Positions 1 to 8,117 are shown, counted from the stretch's first letter. The stretch is 64,000 nt of DNA from Marinococcus halotolerans DSM 16375 (GCF_000420725.1 NZ_ATVM01000010.1:1-64000); one strand, 5' to 3'. The notes: generated by a model from the letters alone, not told the origin. Made by a program: numbers and translations.

Positions 1-75
1 GGCCCGTTGGTCAAGTGGTTAAGACACCGCCCTTTCACGGCGGTAACACGGGTTCGAATCCCGTACGGGTCACCA
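1..75 (+). tRNA. tRNA-Glu (anticodon TTC)
   Basis: Full cloverleaf with the GGTTCGAATCC T-arm and an encoded CCA end. The anticodon loop CTTTCAC gives TTC. It starts at the window edge and is probably the continuation of an rRNA-tRNA operon upstream. Confidence 0.95.
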
Positions 76-79
76 ACAT

Positions 80-155
80 GGAGGATTAGCTCAGCTGGGA
101 GAGCACCTGCCTTACAAGCAGGGGGTCGGCAGTTCGATCCTGTCATCCTCCACCA
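80..155 (+). tRNA. tRNA-Val (anticodon TAC)
   Basis: Acceptor GGAGGAT pairs with ATCCTCC. The anticodon loop CTTACAA gives TAC, and CCA is encoded. It lies 4 bp after tRNA-Glu. Confidence 0.96.
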
Positions 156-166
156 TTATTTTATAT

Positions 167-243
<77 letters not shown>

Positions 244-246
244 AAA

Positions 247-322
247 GGGCCTGTGGTGTAGTGGTTAACATGCCTGCCTGTCACGCAGGAGATCGCGGGT
301 TCAAATCCCGTCAGGCCCGCCA
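247..322 (+). tRNA. tRNA-Asp (anticodon GTC)
   Basis: Acceptor GGGCCTG pairs with CAGGCCC, discriminator G, encoded CCA. The anticodon loop CTGTCAC gives GTC. Confidence 0.96.
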
Positions 323-339
323 TTTTACTTTTATTCATA

Positions 340-367
340 TTGACAAACAAGATGAATAAGGTATAAT
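340..367 (+). promoter_or_regulatory. strong sigma-A promoter inside the tRNA cluster
   Basis: A consensus -35 TTGACA (340-345) and a consensus -10 TATAAT (362-367) are separated by 16 bp. The predicted start is near 374. The first transcribed bases form a short hairpin, TTCGAGT (372-378) with ACTCGAA (391-397). The promoter would drive the tRNA-Phe to tRNA-Leu genes independently of the upstream operon. Confidence 0.82.
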
Positions 368-413
368 TTCATTCGAGTCGTAAACATTCCACTCGAAATC
401 AATCATGTAATAT

Positions 414-439
414 GGCTCGATAGCTCAGTCGATAGAGCA
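414..439 (+). pseudogene. 5' half of tRNA-Phe, broken off in the D-arm/anticodon region
   Basis: These 26 bases match the first 26 bases of the intact tRNA-Phe at 572-647, with one difference in the D-loop (GATAG versus GGTAG). Similarity stops right after GAGCA. No anticodon stem, T-arm or acceptor 3' strand follows. It sits about 45 bp after the predicted transcription start. Confidence 0.85.
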
Positions 440-571
440 ACAAGCAATACTTCCCCGAATGTTCTGCGAGTTGTCCGTCCCGAATCGTTTCGTCGAATAA
501 ACAATAGATGAGGGTAAGGACAGTGAACATTGATGCAAGAGCTTCATAGAAGCAAAGCACTTATACAGCAT
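440..571 (+). other. spacer between the tRNA-Phe remnant and intact tRNA-Phe, no gene seen
   Basis: About 130 bp that would be transcribed from the promoter at 340-367. No ORF with a plausible ribosome binding site and no complete tRNA fold was found. It may be scar sequence left by loss of tRNA or rRNA genes. Confidence 0.5.
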
Positions 572-647
572 GGCTCGATAGCTCAGTCGGTAGAGCAGTG
601 GACTGAAAATCCTCGTGTCGGCGGTTCGATTCCGTCTCGAGCCACCA
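572..647 (+). tRNA. tRNA-Phe (anticodon GAA)
   Basis: Acceptor GGCTCGA pairs with TCGAGCC, discriminator A, encoded CCA. The anticodon loop CTGAAAA gives GAA. Confidence 0.96.
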
Positions 648-657
648 TTTAAAAAAC

Positions 658-733
<76 letters not shown>

Positions 734-738
734 TATGT

Positions 739-823
739 GGAGGGGTAGCGAAGTTGGCCAAACGCGGCGGACTGTAAATCCGCTCCTTCGGGTTCGGCGG
801 TTCGAATCCGTCCCCCTCCACCA
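739..823 (+). tRNA. tRNA-Tyr (anticodon GTA)
   Basis: An 85-nt class II tRNA with a long variable arm (GCTCCTTCGGGTTC region). The anticodon loop CTGTAAA gives GTA. CCA is encoded. Confidence 0.96.
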
Positions 824-830
824 CTTATAC

Positions 831-904
831 AGGGGTATAGTTTAATGGCAAAACAGCGGTCTCCAAAACCGCCAATGTGGGTTCGATTCCTACTACCCCT
901 GCCA
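831..904 (+). tRNA. tRNA-Trp (anticodon CCA)
   Basis: Acceptor AGGGGTA pairs with TACCCCT, discriminator G. The anticodon loop CTCCAAA gives CCA. The CCA end is encoded. Confidence 0.96.
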
Positions 905-928
905 TTTTTAATGTGTTATGTTCATATG

Positions 929-1004
929 GCGGTTGTGGCGAAGTGGTTAACGCACCGGATTGTGGTTCCGGCACGCGTGGGTTCAATTCCCACCAATCGC
1001 CCCA
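929..1004 (+). tRNA. tRNA-His (anticodon GTG)
   Basis: Acceptor GCGGTTG pairs with CAATCGC, discriminator C. A G at 928 is the genome-encoded G-1 identity base for HisRS. The anticodon loop TTGTGGT gives GTG. Confidence 0.96.
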
Positions 1005-1014
1005 TATTGGATAA

Positions 1015-1089
1015 TGGGCTATAGCCAAGCGGTAAGGCATCGGGTTTTGGTCCCGTGATGCGCTGGTTCGAATCCAGCTAGCCCAGCCA
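1015..1089 (+). tRNA. tRNA-Gln (anticodon TTG)
   Basis: Acceptor TGGGCTA pairs with TAGCCCA. The anticodon loop TTTTGGT gives TTG. CCA is encoded. Confidence 0.96.
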
Positions 1090-1092
1090 ATT

Positions 1093-1167
1093 GCGGAAGT
1101 AGTTCAGTGGTAGAACACCACCTTGCCAAGGTGGGGGTCGCGGGTTCGAATCCCGTCTTCCGCTCCA
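1093..1167 (+). tRNA. tRNA-Gly (anticodon GCC)
   Basis: Acceptor GCGGAAG pairs with CTTCCGC. The anticodon loop TTGCCAA gives GCC. CCA is encoded. Confidence 0.96.
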
Positions 1168-1201
1168 TTATTAACATAAACATTGAGCCATTCTCTGGAA
1201 T

Positions 1202-1276
1202 GGCGGTATAGCCAAGTGGTAAGGCACGGGTCTGCAAAACCCTTATCCCCCGGTTCGAATCCGGGTACCGCCTCCA
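1202..1276 (+). tRNA. tRNA-Cys (anticodon GCA)
   Basis: Acceptor GGCGGTA pairs with TACCGCC, discriminator T as expected for tRNA-Cys. The anticodon loop CTGCAAA gives GCA. Confidence 0.96.
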
Positions 1277-1299
1277 TTATTAAAGAGAAGCAAACGCCT

Positions 1300-1389
1300 G
1301 CCGGGGTGGTGGAATTGGTAGACACACAGGACTTAAAATCCTGCGGTTGGTCATCAACCGTGCCGGTTCGAGTCCGGCCCTCGGTACCA
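1300..1389 (+). tRNA. tRNA-Leu (anticodon TAA)
   Basis: A 90-nt class II tRNA with a long variable arm. The anticodon loop CTTAAAA gives TAA. CCA is encoded. Confidence 0.95.
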
Positions 1390-1403
1390 TTTTTTAGTTA
1401 ATC

Positions 1404-1489
1404 GGCGAAGTGGCGGAACCGGTAGACGCGCTTGACTCAAAATCAAGTGTCCTCTGGACGTGTGGGTTCGAGTCCCACCTTCGCTACCA
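1404..1489 (+). tRNA. tRNA-Leu (anticodon CAA)
   Basis: Class II tRNA. The acceptor starts at the GG of 1404-1405, which gives full pairing to the 3' strand with one G-T wobble at position 1. The anticodon loop CTCAAAA gives CAA. It is the last gene of the cluster. Confidence 0.95.
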
Positions 1490-1567
1490 TTTAACGAGTC
1501 AGGAAGACGTTTCTGGAGAGAAGCGTTATTTTTATGTTTAATTTTATATGCGAAAGCTGACCATAAA

Positions 1568-1612
1568 GAAAAAAAGTCTTTCCTTTTTTGAAAAGGAAAG
1601 ACTTTTTTTATA
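1568..1612. terminator. bidirectional rho-independent terminator
   Basis: Perfect stem AAGTCTTTCC...GGAAAGACTT with T-runs on both strands. It ends the tRNA transcript on the plus strand and the convergent B3/B4 gene on the minus strand. Confidence 0.88.
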
Positions 1613-1613
1613 A

Positions 1614-2315
1614 TCATAAGGAGAGCTCCCAGACAGGGGAAGCTGCGCGCAGAAGACGGCTTTCTGACGTGCCGCCGTGTATTTGTGTAAACATGTCCCC
1701 AACTGCCTGAGTAAGTTCCTCAGCAGATTCTTTGGAAAGCTGTGGCCGTATAAAGGTTAATTGAATTGCTGTAGTAGTCGAACGGCTGGTTCGGCTGTGC
1801 AGACCTGGTCCGCTTAATGAGGCCAGTGTTTTCTTGCGGTCCTTGGCTATAATTTGTCCGTACATCGGGTGGAGATGGTTTTCAGTGATCTGAAGCTGAT
1901 CCTGCTCAACACCGAAGCCGATTTTTACATAATCGAAGACAGTATCTGCATCGATCAAAATAACCGGAGTTTCATACTGCAGATTAAAAAAATGAATGAG
2001 GTCTTCACCGGAATGCTCAGCAGGCGGGATATTATCTGCCTGTAAGTTTTTGTACAGCTGCTCATGAAGAGGCGGAAGAGAGCGGTCAATAAGCCCTGCC
2101 TGTTCTAATATTTGTTGCCACTGCCGAACACCTGTATAGTCATAGATAGACTGATCAAGCAGATCCATCTGGATTTGTTTATGAAAGAAGTCCACCCGGC
2201 CTCTGAGCATGCCTGGGGAATCATCAATAACGATGTTACGGTAGATGTTGACGCCGCATTGAAAAGAAGGAATAATTTTAAAAACAGAAGAAGAAATAGA
2301 AATGTCTTTGAGCAT
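1614..2315 (-). CDS. B3/B4 tRNA-binding domain protein (standalone, 233 aa)
   Basis: The protein has the layout of the stand-alone B3/4 family (the editing module otherwise found in the beta chain of phenylalanyl-tRNA synthetase). It shows an N-terminal FQCGVNIYRNI strand, the GVRQWQQIL segment, the SLPPLHEQLYKNL helix and the DLIHFFNLQYETPV core. The known relative clears or binds aminoacyl-tRNA; activity here is inferred. A ribosome site AAAGGGGGA precedes the ATG. The gene is convergent with the tRNA cluster and shares its terminator. The divergent neighbour is queG, 85 bp away, so the two promoters lie in that gap. The exact substrate is unknown. Confidence 0.78.
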   Translation of the reverse strand: MLKDISISSSVFKIIPSFQCGVNIYRNIVIDDSPGMLRGRVDFFHKQIQMDLLDQSIYDYTGVRQWQQILEQAGLIDRSLPPLHEQLYKNLQADNIPPAEHSGEDLIHFFNLQYETPVILIDADTVFDYVKIGFGVEQDQLQITENHLHPMYGQIIAKDRKKTLASLSGPGLHSRTSRSTTTAIQLTFIRPQLSKESAEELTQAVGDMFTQIHGGTSESRLLRAASPVWELSL

Positions 2316-2400
2316 ATATATCCCCCTTTGTGTCTAGCTCATAATGTATCATATCACTTTTACAGACTCCGGCGAAATGATTTGTAAAGGAGGGCCGTCG

Positions 2401-3546
2401 ATGCGAACGGCAGAGGAATTAAAAGAGGAGATTCAGGCATTTGCGGAGTCTATCGGTATCGATAAAGTAGGCTTCGCCTCCGCTTCTCCTTTTGTGACTT
2501 TAAAAGCGAGGCTGAAAGAACAGCAGCGGCTGAACTACCAATCCGGCTTTGAAGAAGACGATATTGAAAAAAGAACACATCCCGAGCTGCTGCTGACGGA
2601 AGCAACAACGATTATCTCTATTGCCCTCGCATATCCAACGAAGCTCCCGGATGCGCCAAAAAATCGTCCAGGAGCACGCAGAGGTCAGTTTTGCAGGGCT
2701 TCCTGGGGAAAGGATTACCATGACGTTCTCCGGGATAAATTAAACCAGCTCGAGGCCTTTATACAAGAAACAGTGCCCGGAGCCGAGTGCAAATCCATGG
2801 TTGATACCGGTGAATTATCGGACCGGGCGGTTGCGGAGAGGGCCGGCATTGGATGGAGTGGCAAAAACTGTGCTATTATTACCCCTGAGTTCGGCTCGTA
2901 CGTCTATTTAGGTGAAATGATTACGACACTGTACCTCCCGGAAGACACGCCTCTGATGGATCAATGCGGCACGTGCAACCGCTGTGTGGATTTATGTCCA
3001 ACGGATGCTTTGATTCAGGGGGGGCAGCTTGACGCGAAAAAGTGTATCGCCTATTTGACGCAAACGAAGGAAGCCCTGCCGGAGCGCTACCGCCATAAGC
3101 TTGGCAATAGACTATACGGTTGTGATACCTGCCAGCAGGTGTGCCCGGAAAACAAAGGTGTAGACTTTCATAATCATCCAGAGTTCGAACCGGAGCCGGA
3201 AGTAGTCAAACCGCTGCTTGAGCCGTTATTAACGATTTCCAACAGGGAGTTCAAGGAAAAATTCGGATATATTGCTGGCTCCTGGAGAGGAAAAAAACCA
3301 ATTCAGCGTAACGCTTTGATCGCTCTTGGCCATATGAAAGAAAAAGCCTCGATTCCAACGATCATACAGCTGCTCCGCAACGACCCGAGGCCAGTGATAC
3401 GCGGCGCCTGTGCCTGGGCTCTGGGAGAAATGCCTACGCAGGAAGGGGTGGAGGCCCTGCATACCGCTAACAGCAGAGAAGAAGAGGCAGAAGTGCTTGA
3501 AGAGATCACAAAAGCATTGGATAAAACCTCCCCAGAACGAGTATAA
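2401..3546 (+). CDS. queG: epoxyqueuosine reductase QueG
   Basis: Cobalamin-dependent, [4Fe-4S] enzyme that reduces epoxyqueuosine to queuosine in the tRNA wobble position, the last step of queuosine synthesis. Both ferredoxin-like clusters are visible: CGTCNRCVDLCP followed by a KKC, and CDTCQQVCP, between about residues 190 and 260. A C-terminal HEAT-like helical repeat (about 310-370, IRGACAWALGEM) matches the family. The start is the ATG after AAAGGAGGG at 2387-2393; an upstream in-frame ATG at 2344 lacks a ribosome site. The protein is 381 aa, the normal length. Its partners queA and tgt are in this window at 49.4-51.6 kb. Confidence 0.95.
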   Translation: MRTAEELKEEIQAFAESIGIDKVGFASASPFVTLKARLKEQQRLNYQSGFEEDDIEKRTHPELLLTEATTIISIALAYPTKLPDAPKNRPGARRGQFCRASWGKDYHDVLRDKLNQLEAFIQETVPGAECKSMVDTGELSDRAVAERAGIGWSGKNCAIITPEFGSYVYLGEMITTLYLPEDTPLMDQCGTCNRCVDLCPTDALIQGGQLDAKKCIAYLTQTKEALPERYRHKLGNRLYGCDTCQQVCPENKGVDFHNHPEFEPEPEVVKPLLEPLLTISNREFKEKFGYIAGSWRGKKPIQRNALIALGHMKEKASIPTIIQLLRNDPRPVIRGACAWALGEMPTQEGVEALHTANSREEEAEVLEEITKALDKTSPERV

Positions 3547-3575
3547 TAGAAGAAAATGTAATAAGGAGGGTCTTT

Positions 3576-4103
3576 ATGGAGGCCTGGGCTGTATCACAAG
3601 CAATCGATGGTATTGGTGAAGTGACCGTAGTATTACATGAGGACCGGGTCTGTATGCTGCACTTTGGTTCCGTGGAAGAAAATGAAGACCGGATAAAGCT
3701 TTGGCTGAAAAAGCATATCGGTGCTTCATGCGAACTGCGGACAGACTTGCATCCTGTGCACAATGAAGTTTTCCGGGAGCTCGGAGAATATGCGGCGAAC
3801 GAGCGCACCGAGTTTACGGTGCCGCTCGATATGAGGGGGACTCCTTTTCAAAAACGAGTATGGCAGGCACTTCAAAGCATTCCTTATGGAACGACGAAGT
3901 CCTACGCAGAAATTGCTGCAGAAGCCGATTCACCGAAAGCTTTCCGGGCCGTAGGGATGGCTAACAACAAAAATCCGGTTTCCATTATTGTTCCATGCCA
4001 CCGGGTTATAGGAAAAAACGGAAAAATGGTTGGGTTTGGCGGAGGCGTACATTTAAAAGAAGGACTGCTCGCATTAGAAAAAGCGCAGGCAGTTTCGCGG
4101 TAG
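3576..4103 (+). CDS. ogt: methylated-DNA-protein-cysteine methyltransferase
   Basis: Suicide repair protein that moves the alkyl group from O6-alkylguanine in DNA to its own cysteine. The active-site PCHRVIG motif is present near residue 145, preceded by the helix-turn-helix region with the arginine finger (AFRAVGMANNKNP) and followed by the GFGGG loop. A ribosome site AAGGAGG lies just before the ATG. It starts 29 bp after queG and probably shares its transcript. The 175 aa length is normal for Ogt/AdaB. No Ada-type transcription factor domain is fused. Confidence 0.93.
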   Translation: MEAWAVSQAIDGIGEVTVVLHEDRVCMLHFGSVEENEDRIKLWLKKHIGASCELRTDLHPVHNEVFRELGEYAANERTEFTVPLDMRGTPFQKRVWQALQSIPYGTTKSYAEIAAEADSPKAFRAVGMANNKNPVSIIVPCHRVIGKNGKMVGFGGGVHLKEGLLALEKAQAVSR

Positions 4104-4123
4104 GAAAAGAAGGAGAGAGCGAC

Positions 4124-4597
4124 TTGGCTTTACATGTAGTATTATTTCAACCAGAAATACCGGCGAACACCGGAAATATTGCAAGAACGTGTGCGGGGAC
4201 GGACACCCACCTGCACCTGATACGGCCTCTTGGATTTTCCACGGAAGACCGGATGCTCAAGCGCGCCGGCTGTGATTACTGGCCGAATGTGCAGATTCAC
4301 TATTATGATTCACTTGAAGAATGGATGAACACGTATCCGGAAGCGGAGTTCTTTTTTGTAGAAACAGTAGGCTCGTCGTCCTATGCCGTTCATGACTATT
4401 CGGACCCTGCAAAAGATTATTTTTTTGTGTTTGGACGTGAAACAACTGGTCTGCCGGAATATGTAACAGAGGAGTATCAGGAAAAGTGTATCCGGATACC
4501 TCAGAATAATAAAGTCCGTTCCCTGAATTTGTCTAATACGGCTGCTATTTTAGTATATGAAGCACTCCGCCAACAGGCATTTCCACAATTACAATAA
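4124..4597 (+). CDS. trmL: tRNA (cytidine/uridine-2'-O-)-methyltransferase TrmL
   Basis: SPOUT-fold enzyme that 2'-O-methylates the wobble base of tRNA-Leu isoacceptors. The N-terminus ALHVVLFQPEIPANTGNIARTC is diagnostic. The knot region carries FVFGRETTGLP and the IPQNNKVRSLNLSNT AdoMet-binding segment. The chosen start is TTG at 4124, placed 8-9 bases after AAGGAGAG; the frame is open further upstream but only across ogt. The result is 157 aa, the family length. Together with queG it makes this run rich in tRNA modification genes. A ribosome site for the next gene lies just after the stop. Confidence 0.93.
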   Translation: MALHVVLFQPEIPANTGNIARTCAGTDTHLHLIRPLGFSTEDRMLKRAGCDYWPNVQIHYYDSLEEWMNTYPEAEFFFVETVGSSSYAVHDYSDPAKDYFFVFGRETTGLPEYVTEEYQEKCIRIPQNNKVRSLNLSNTAAILVYEALRQQAFPQLQ

Positions 4598-4613
4598 TGA
4601 AAGAGGGATCAAG

Positions 4614-4919
4614 ATGTACGTTGTTATAAATGAACTCGAGGTACCAGCAGAAGCGAAGGAACAAATCCAGGAACGGTTCGGTGCCAGCGCTGACAAAATG
4701 AACCAGGTGCCGGGCTGCTTGGAATTTTTGTTTTTAGATGAAGCGACCGAAGACGGCAAGCAGCTTGTTTTTACAAAATGGGAAACTAAGGAAGATTTTG
4801 AAAACTGGCTCGAAAGTGACTCATTTAAATCGTCTCACCGGGCAGGGGGGCAGGAAAAAAGAGAAAGTGCTGCTACTGGTAACCAGATCCGCCAATTTCG
4901 TGTAGTCCATGCGAGTTAA
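4614..4919 (+). CDS. IsdG/HmoA-like antibiotic biosynthesis monooxygenase domain protein
   Basis: A 101-aa single ABM-domain protein. Asn6, Trp65 and His75 fall at the spacing of the Asn-Trp-His triad of IsdG-type heme-degrading monooxygenases (10 residues between Trp and His, 59 between Asn and Trp). The PGCLEFLFL strand and KWETKEDFENWLES helix fit the dimeric ferredoxin-like fold. A role in heme breakdown and iron release is therefore likely but not proven. The start is the ATG after AAAGAGGGA; an upstream ATG at 4557 lies inside trmL and has no ribosome site. Confidence 0.82.
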   Translation: MYVVINELEVPAEAKEQIQERFGASADKMNQVPGCLEFLFLDEATEDGKQLVFTKWETKEDFENWLESDSFKSSHRAGGQEKRESAATGNQIRQFRVVHAS

Positions 4920-4934
4920 ATCTGGAGGCTCGTG

Positions 4935-5492
4935 GTGAAAAATGCGTATTTAACCAGTCATTTTCCGATGCTTGCCATTTTGTTTTTTTGTTTATCCTTT
5001 GGCATTTGGTCGCAGCAATATATTGCCGCTTTTTTAGAATCTGCCGGCATTTATCAGGGAATGCTCGAATTTTTTTCAGACAATGGCATTAAATTAACCA
5101 TGCTTTTTGTACTCATGCTTGTTTTTTTTATGATTATTGCTGCATTAAAATTAATTTCAGATACGATGATGGGGTTATCACTGTTATTTTTTCTGAGTGA
5201 AGAAAAAGGCGATATCCGCTCGTATCTTCAGGGCTGCGCATGGATTTATTTAACGGCGGGGGGCGTTTCGCTATTTCTCACATCTCATCTCTATATACTC
5301 GGAGGGCTGTTCATAGGAGCGACGCTTGCGTCCTTTGTCTATTTGATCATCCGCCTGGCTCCTTCCCTGCGTTTTGCCGGAGTGACTGGTTTTTTACTTC
5401 TGCATCTGTCTTTCTGGGGGCTTTTCATCTTTGGCACGGGCTACGCTGGCCTGCGGCTGTACAATAGTTTTCTACATAGTTTGCCAGTATAA
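4935..5492 (+). CDS. YufK-like (DUF5366) multi-pass membrane protein
   Basis: About five hydrophobic segments over 185 aa, starting with NAYLTSHFPMLAILFFCLSF. The motifs EFFSDNGIKLTMLF and ALKLISDTMMGLSLLFF agree with what I recall of B. subtilis YufK; function is unknown. Two adjacent GTG codons are possible starts. GTG 4935 sits 6 bases after GGAGG, while GTG 4932 is only 3 bases away, so 4935 is preferred. It is last in the queG-ogt-trmL run and ends at a shared bidirectional terminator. Confidence 0.75.
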   Translation: MKNAYLTSHFPMLAILFFCLSFGIWSQQYIAAFLESAGIYQGMLEFFSDNGIKLTMLFVLMLVFFMIIAALKLISDTMMGLSLLFFLSEEKGDIRSYLQGCAWIYLTAGGVSLFLTSHLYILGGLFIGATLASFVYLIIRLAPSLRFAGVTGFLLLHLSFWGLFIFGTGYAGLRLYNSFLHSLPV

Positions 5493-5526
5493 AAAAGCGG
5501 ACGGCTAAGGCTGTCCGCTTTTTTCG
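5488..5526. terminator. bidirectional rho-independent terminator
   Basis: Stem AAAGCGGAC...GTCCGCTTT with A-run and T-run on either side. It sits between two convergent genes and its 3' arm overlaps the last codons of the minus-strand PBP gene. Confidence 0.88.
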
Positions 5527-7376
5527 TATAGTGAGGGGTACATCGTCTTCCAGAAAGAAATGGCGCTGTCTTCGGGGTTTAAAGAACGGGGCTCGTCGTA
5601 CCCATGCCAGACTCCCATGGTGTATCTGCTGTCATAGCCGGCAAACCAGCTGTCTTTGGTATTGTTGGATGTACCGGTTTTACCGCTGACGTCTCCCAAC
5701 TCTTTTAGAGTTGAAGCCGTTCCTGAAAGGACGGTGGTGCGAAGAGCTTCACGCAGCTGGTCATTTGTTTCTCGAGACCATACAACTGTTTCCTGCCTTT
5801 CCCACTCAAATAATATCTCTCCATCTGCATCACTCACAGAAGTAATAGCGCGCGGCGGTTCATACGTGCCGCCGCTCGAAAATACAGTATAAGCACTCGT
5901 TAATTCTACCGGAGAGACTCCGTATTCAATACCACCGAGGGCGGCGGCGTACTGCCTGTCTTCCGGGGTTAATTTTGACCACTCAAATTTTTCAAGATAC
6001 TGAAAGGAAGAGTCGAGCCCGGTTTGATGCATAAGACGCAGGGCAGAGGTATTGTAGGAAAAGGCAAGGGCATGTTCAATCGTTACCCTCTCCTTTGCTG
6101 TTCCGCCTTCATTTTCGGGACAATAGGAGGCTGCGCAGTATTTTTTTGTGGAAACCAGGTCGTTAATAGAGCGCTCTTTTTCTTCAAGGTACGGGCCGTA
6201 CACGAGCAGCGGCTTCCATACTGAGCCTGGCTGCCGGTAAGCCTGAAAGGCCCGGTTGAATTCATATTCCCGGTAATCTGCCCCGCCGCTTATTGCCGTA
6301 ATAGCACCGGCCCTGTGATCAGCGATGACAGCGGCTCCTTCAATGCTCCGCTGCTGCCAGTAGGAGCGGGATTTTTCTGTGAGCTGGGTCTGCAGATCAG
6401 AGTCCATGGCGGTATGGATGGTAATGCCGGACTGAAGAAGCTGTTCTGTACGTGTGTTAAGCTTTTCGTAAAGAGCCTTTTTTTCGCTTTCCGCCGCCTG
6501 ATTTATCTGTTCGGCCCAGCCTTCATTTTGAGCAACAAGCTGCCTGAATTCATGCTTCACGTAATCGGTATAATCAGGATAAGGGTTGGCTTTGCTTTTT
6601 TGTAAATCTATAGAGACGGTTTCCTGACCGGCCTGTGATTTTTCCTCGGCAGTTATAGCATTGGTTTCTTCCATTTTTTCCAGAATCCACTGCTGCCGTT
6701 CCCTGGTCCGGTCCGGATGCTCAACGGGGTGGTAGTAGGACGGATTAGCCGGAATGGCAGCCAGGAAAGCTGTTTGTGCAAGCGAGAGGCCGCTGCTTGG
6801 TTTGCCGAAATAAGAAAGACTTGCCGTTTCAAACCCATAAATGCCTTCCCCAAAATAAATAGTATTCATATACATTTCCAGAATTTCATTTTTTGTATAG
6901 GTTTGTTCAAGCTGATAGGCAAACAGAACTTCGGCAACCTTGCGTTCATACGTCTGCTGATGGGAAAAATAAATGTTTCTTGTCGCCTGCTGCGTAATTG
7001 TACTTGCGCCTTCTTCAATGCTTCCGGTGCTGGCGTTGCTTATAAGAGCCCGGATAACGCCTAAAGGGTCAATACCTTGATGCTCATAATACTTTTGGTC
7101 TTCCGTGGCAATAAAAGCAGCTCTTGCACGTTCAGGAAAATGGGAGAGAGAGACGTATTTCCGGTTTTCCTCCGGCTGAAATTCAGCAATTTGACTTCCC
7201 TCCCGGTCAGTCACGTAGCTGTTCTGGGCAATTGGCACGCCGGAGACATCAATTTGCTCTTCGAGGAAGGAAGAAAGAGTCCTTGTACTGCTCATCTCTT
7301 TCACGAACAGCCAGGAAACGATTGCCCCGCCGGTTATAAATAACAGTATCCATAGAAGCCCTAAAAGTTGTCTCAT
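5505..7376 (-). CDS. class A penicillin-binding protein (623 aa)
   Basis: Bifunctional peptidoglycan glycosyltransferase and transpeptidase, anchored by an N-terminal helix (residues about 3-24) facing outward. The glycosyltransferase motifs are ATEDQKYYEHQGID with the catalytic Glu, EGASTITQQATRN and the KNEILEMYMNTIYFGEG block. The transpeptidase shows SVWK (serine nucleophile), SYN and KTGTS. The length and the short C-terminus resemble B. subtilis PBP4 (PbpD), but paralogue assignment is uncertain. It is monocistronic. A second class A PBP (pbpF) lies at 37.4 kb. Confidence 0.92.
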   Translation of the reverse strand: MRQLLGLLWILLFITGGAIVSWLFVKEMSSTRTLSSFLEEQIDVSGVPIAQNSYVTDREGSQIAEFQPEENRKYVSLSHFPERARAAFIATEDQKYYEHQGIDPLGVIRALISNASTGSIEEGASTITQQATRNIYFSHQQTYERKVAEVLFAYQLEQTYTKNEILEMYMNTIYFGEGIYGFETASLSYFGKPSSGLSLAQTAFLAAIPANPSYYHPVEHPDRTRERQQWILEKMEETNAITAEEKSQAGQETVSIDLQKSKANPYPDYTDYVKHEFRQLVAQNEGWAEQINQAAESEKKALYEKLNTRTEQLLQSGITIHTAMDSDLQTQLTEKSRSYWQQRSIEGAAVIADHRAGAITAISGGADYREYEFNRAFQAYRQPGSVWKPLLVYGPYLEEKERSINDLVSTKKYCAASYCPENEGGTAKERVTIEHALAFSYNTSALRLMHQTGLDSSFQYLEKFEWSKLTPEDRQYAAALGGIEYGVSPVELTSAYTVFSSGGTYEPPRAITSVSDADGEILFEWERQETVVWSRETNDQLREALRTTVLSGTASTLKELGDVSGKTGTSNNTKDSWFAGYDSRYTMGVWHGYDEPRSLNPEDSAISFWKTMYPSLYEKSGQP

Positions 7377-7465
7377 GTGTGTAATTCCTTCGCTTAAGGA
7401 TATGTATTATATCGACAAAGAGAGCTTTAAGGTTTAAACAGAAAAAGAAAGCATCCATATAAATA

Positions 7466-7474
7466 TGATATAAT
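7466..7474 (+). promoter_or_regulatory. extended -10 promoter for signal peptidase gene
   Basis: TGATATAAT gives a perfect TATAAT (7469-7474) with the TGn extension. No good -35 is visible, which is common for extended -10 promoters. It lies about 90 bp before the start codon. Confidence 0.55.
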
Positions 7475-7561
7475 GCCTCTAGCCTGCGCGGATTTTCGGT
7501 TTGCCCGCCTGCAGAAACCGTGCTAAAGTAAAAAGGCAGATAGAAACGGAGGAAGTCGGTA

Positions 7562-8116
7562 ATGACGAATTGGTCAAAAGAAATATGGGATTGGATTAAA
7601 GTAATCGTCGTCGTCGTTTTAATCGTCGTCATTGTGCGCGGCTTCTTGTTTGCCAACTATGTTGTCAGCGGCCCTTCCATGCTTCCAACAGTGGAAGACG
7701 GACAGCGGATGATTATTAACAAGATCGGATACGCTTTCTCAGAGCCCGAGCGCTCAGATATCATTGTTTTTCATGCAAATGAAAACAGTGACTATATTAA
7801 AAGAGTTATCGGCCTTCCGGGGGACACGGTGGAGTACAGGGACGATACGTTATACATTAATGGAGAAGCTCAGGAAGAGCCGTACTTAGAAGAATATCAA
7901 AACGAAACAAGCGGAGCTTTCACGCAGGATTTTACGCTCGAGGGAGTGACCGGTGAAACAACCGTGCCGGAAGACAGCTATTTTGTAATGGGCGACAACC
8001 GCCCCCGCAGTGAAGACAGCAGGGCTGACGCTGTCGGCTTTGTAGATGAGGATCAGATTGTCGGGGAAGCGAGTATCAGGTACTGGCCGCTTGATGATTT
8101 CACCTTCAGTCCATAA
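7562..8116 (+). CDS. lepB: signal peptidase I
   Basis: Membrane serine protease that removes Sec and Tat signal peptides outside the membrane. One N-terminal transmembrane helix (WIKVIVVVVLIVVIVRGFLF) is followed by the catalytic serine in SGPSMLPT and the lysine of the Ser-Lys dyad in YIKRVIGLPGD. The conserved MGDNRPRSEDSR box is complete. The 184 aa length equals the Gram-positive SipS/SipT type. GGAGG at about 7549-7553 sets the ATG. The short acidic insertion before the GDN box is ordinary. Confidence 0.95.
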   Translation: MTNWSKEIWDWIKVIVVVVLIVVIVRGFLFANYVVSGPSMLPTVEDGQRMIINKIGYAFSEPERSDIIVFHANENSDYIKRVIGLPGDTVEYRDDTLYINGEAQEEPYLEEYQNETSGAFTQDFTLEGVTGETTVPEDSYFVMGDNRPRSEDSRADAVGFVDEDQIVGEASIRYWPLDDFTFSP

Positions 8117-8117
8117 A

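Noticed and set aside
5656-7343. Several plus-strand ORFs opposite the class A PBP gene
   Set aside because: They are antisense frames of a gene with complete catalytic motifs; none has a start context.
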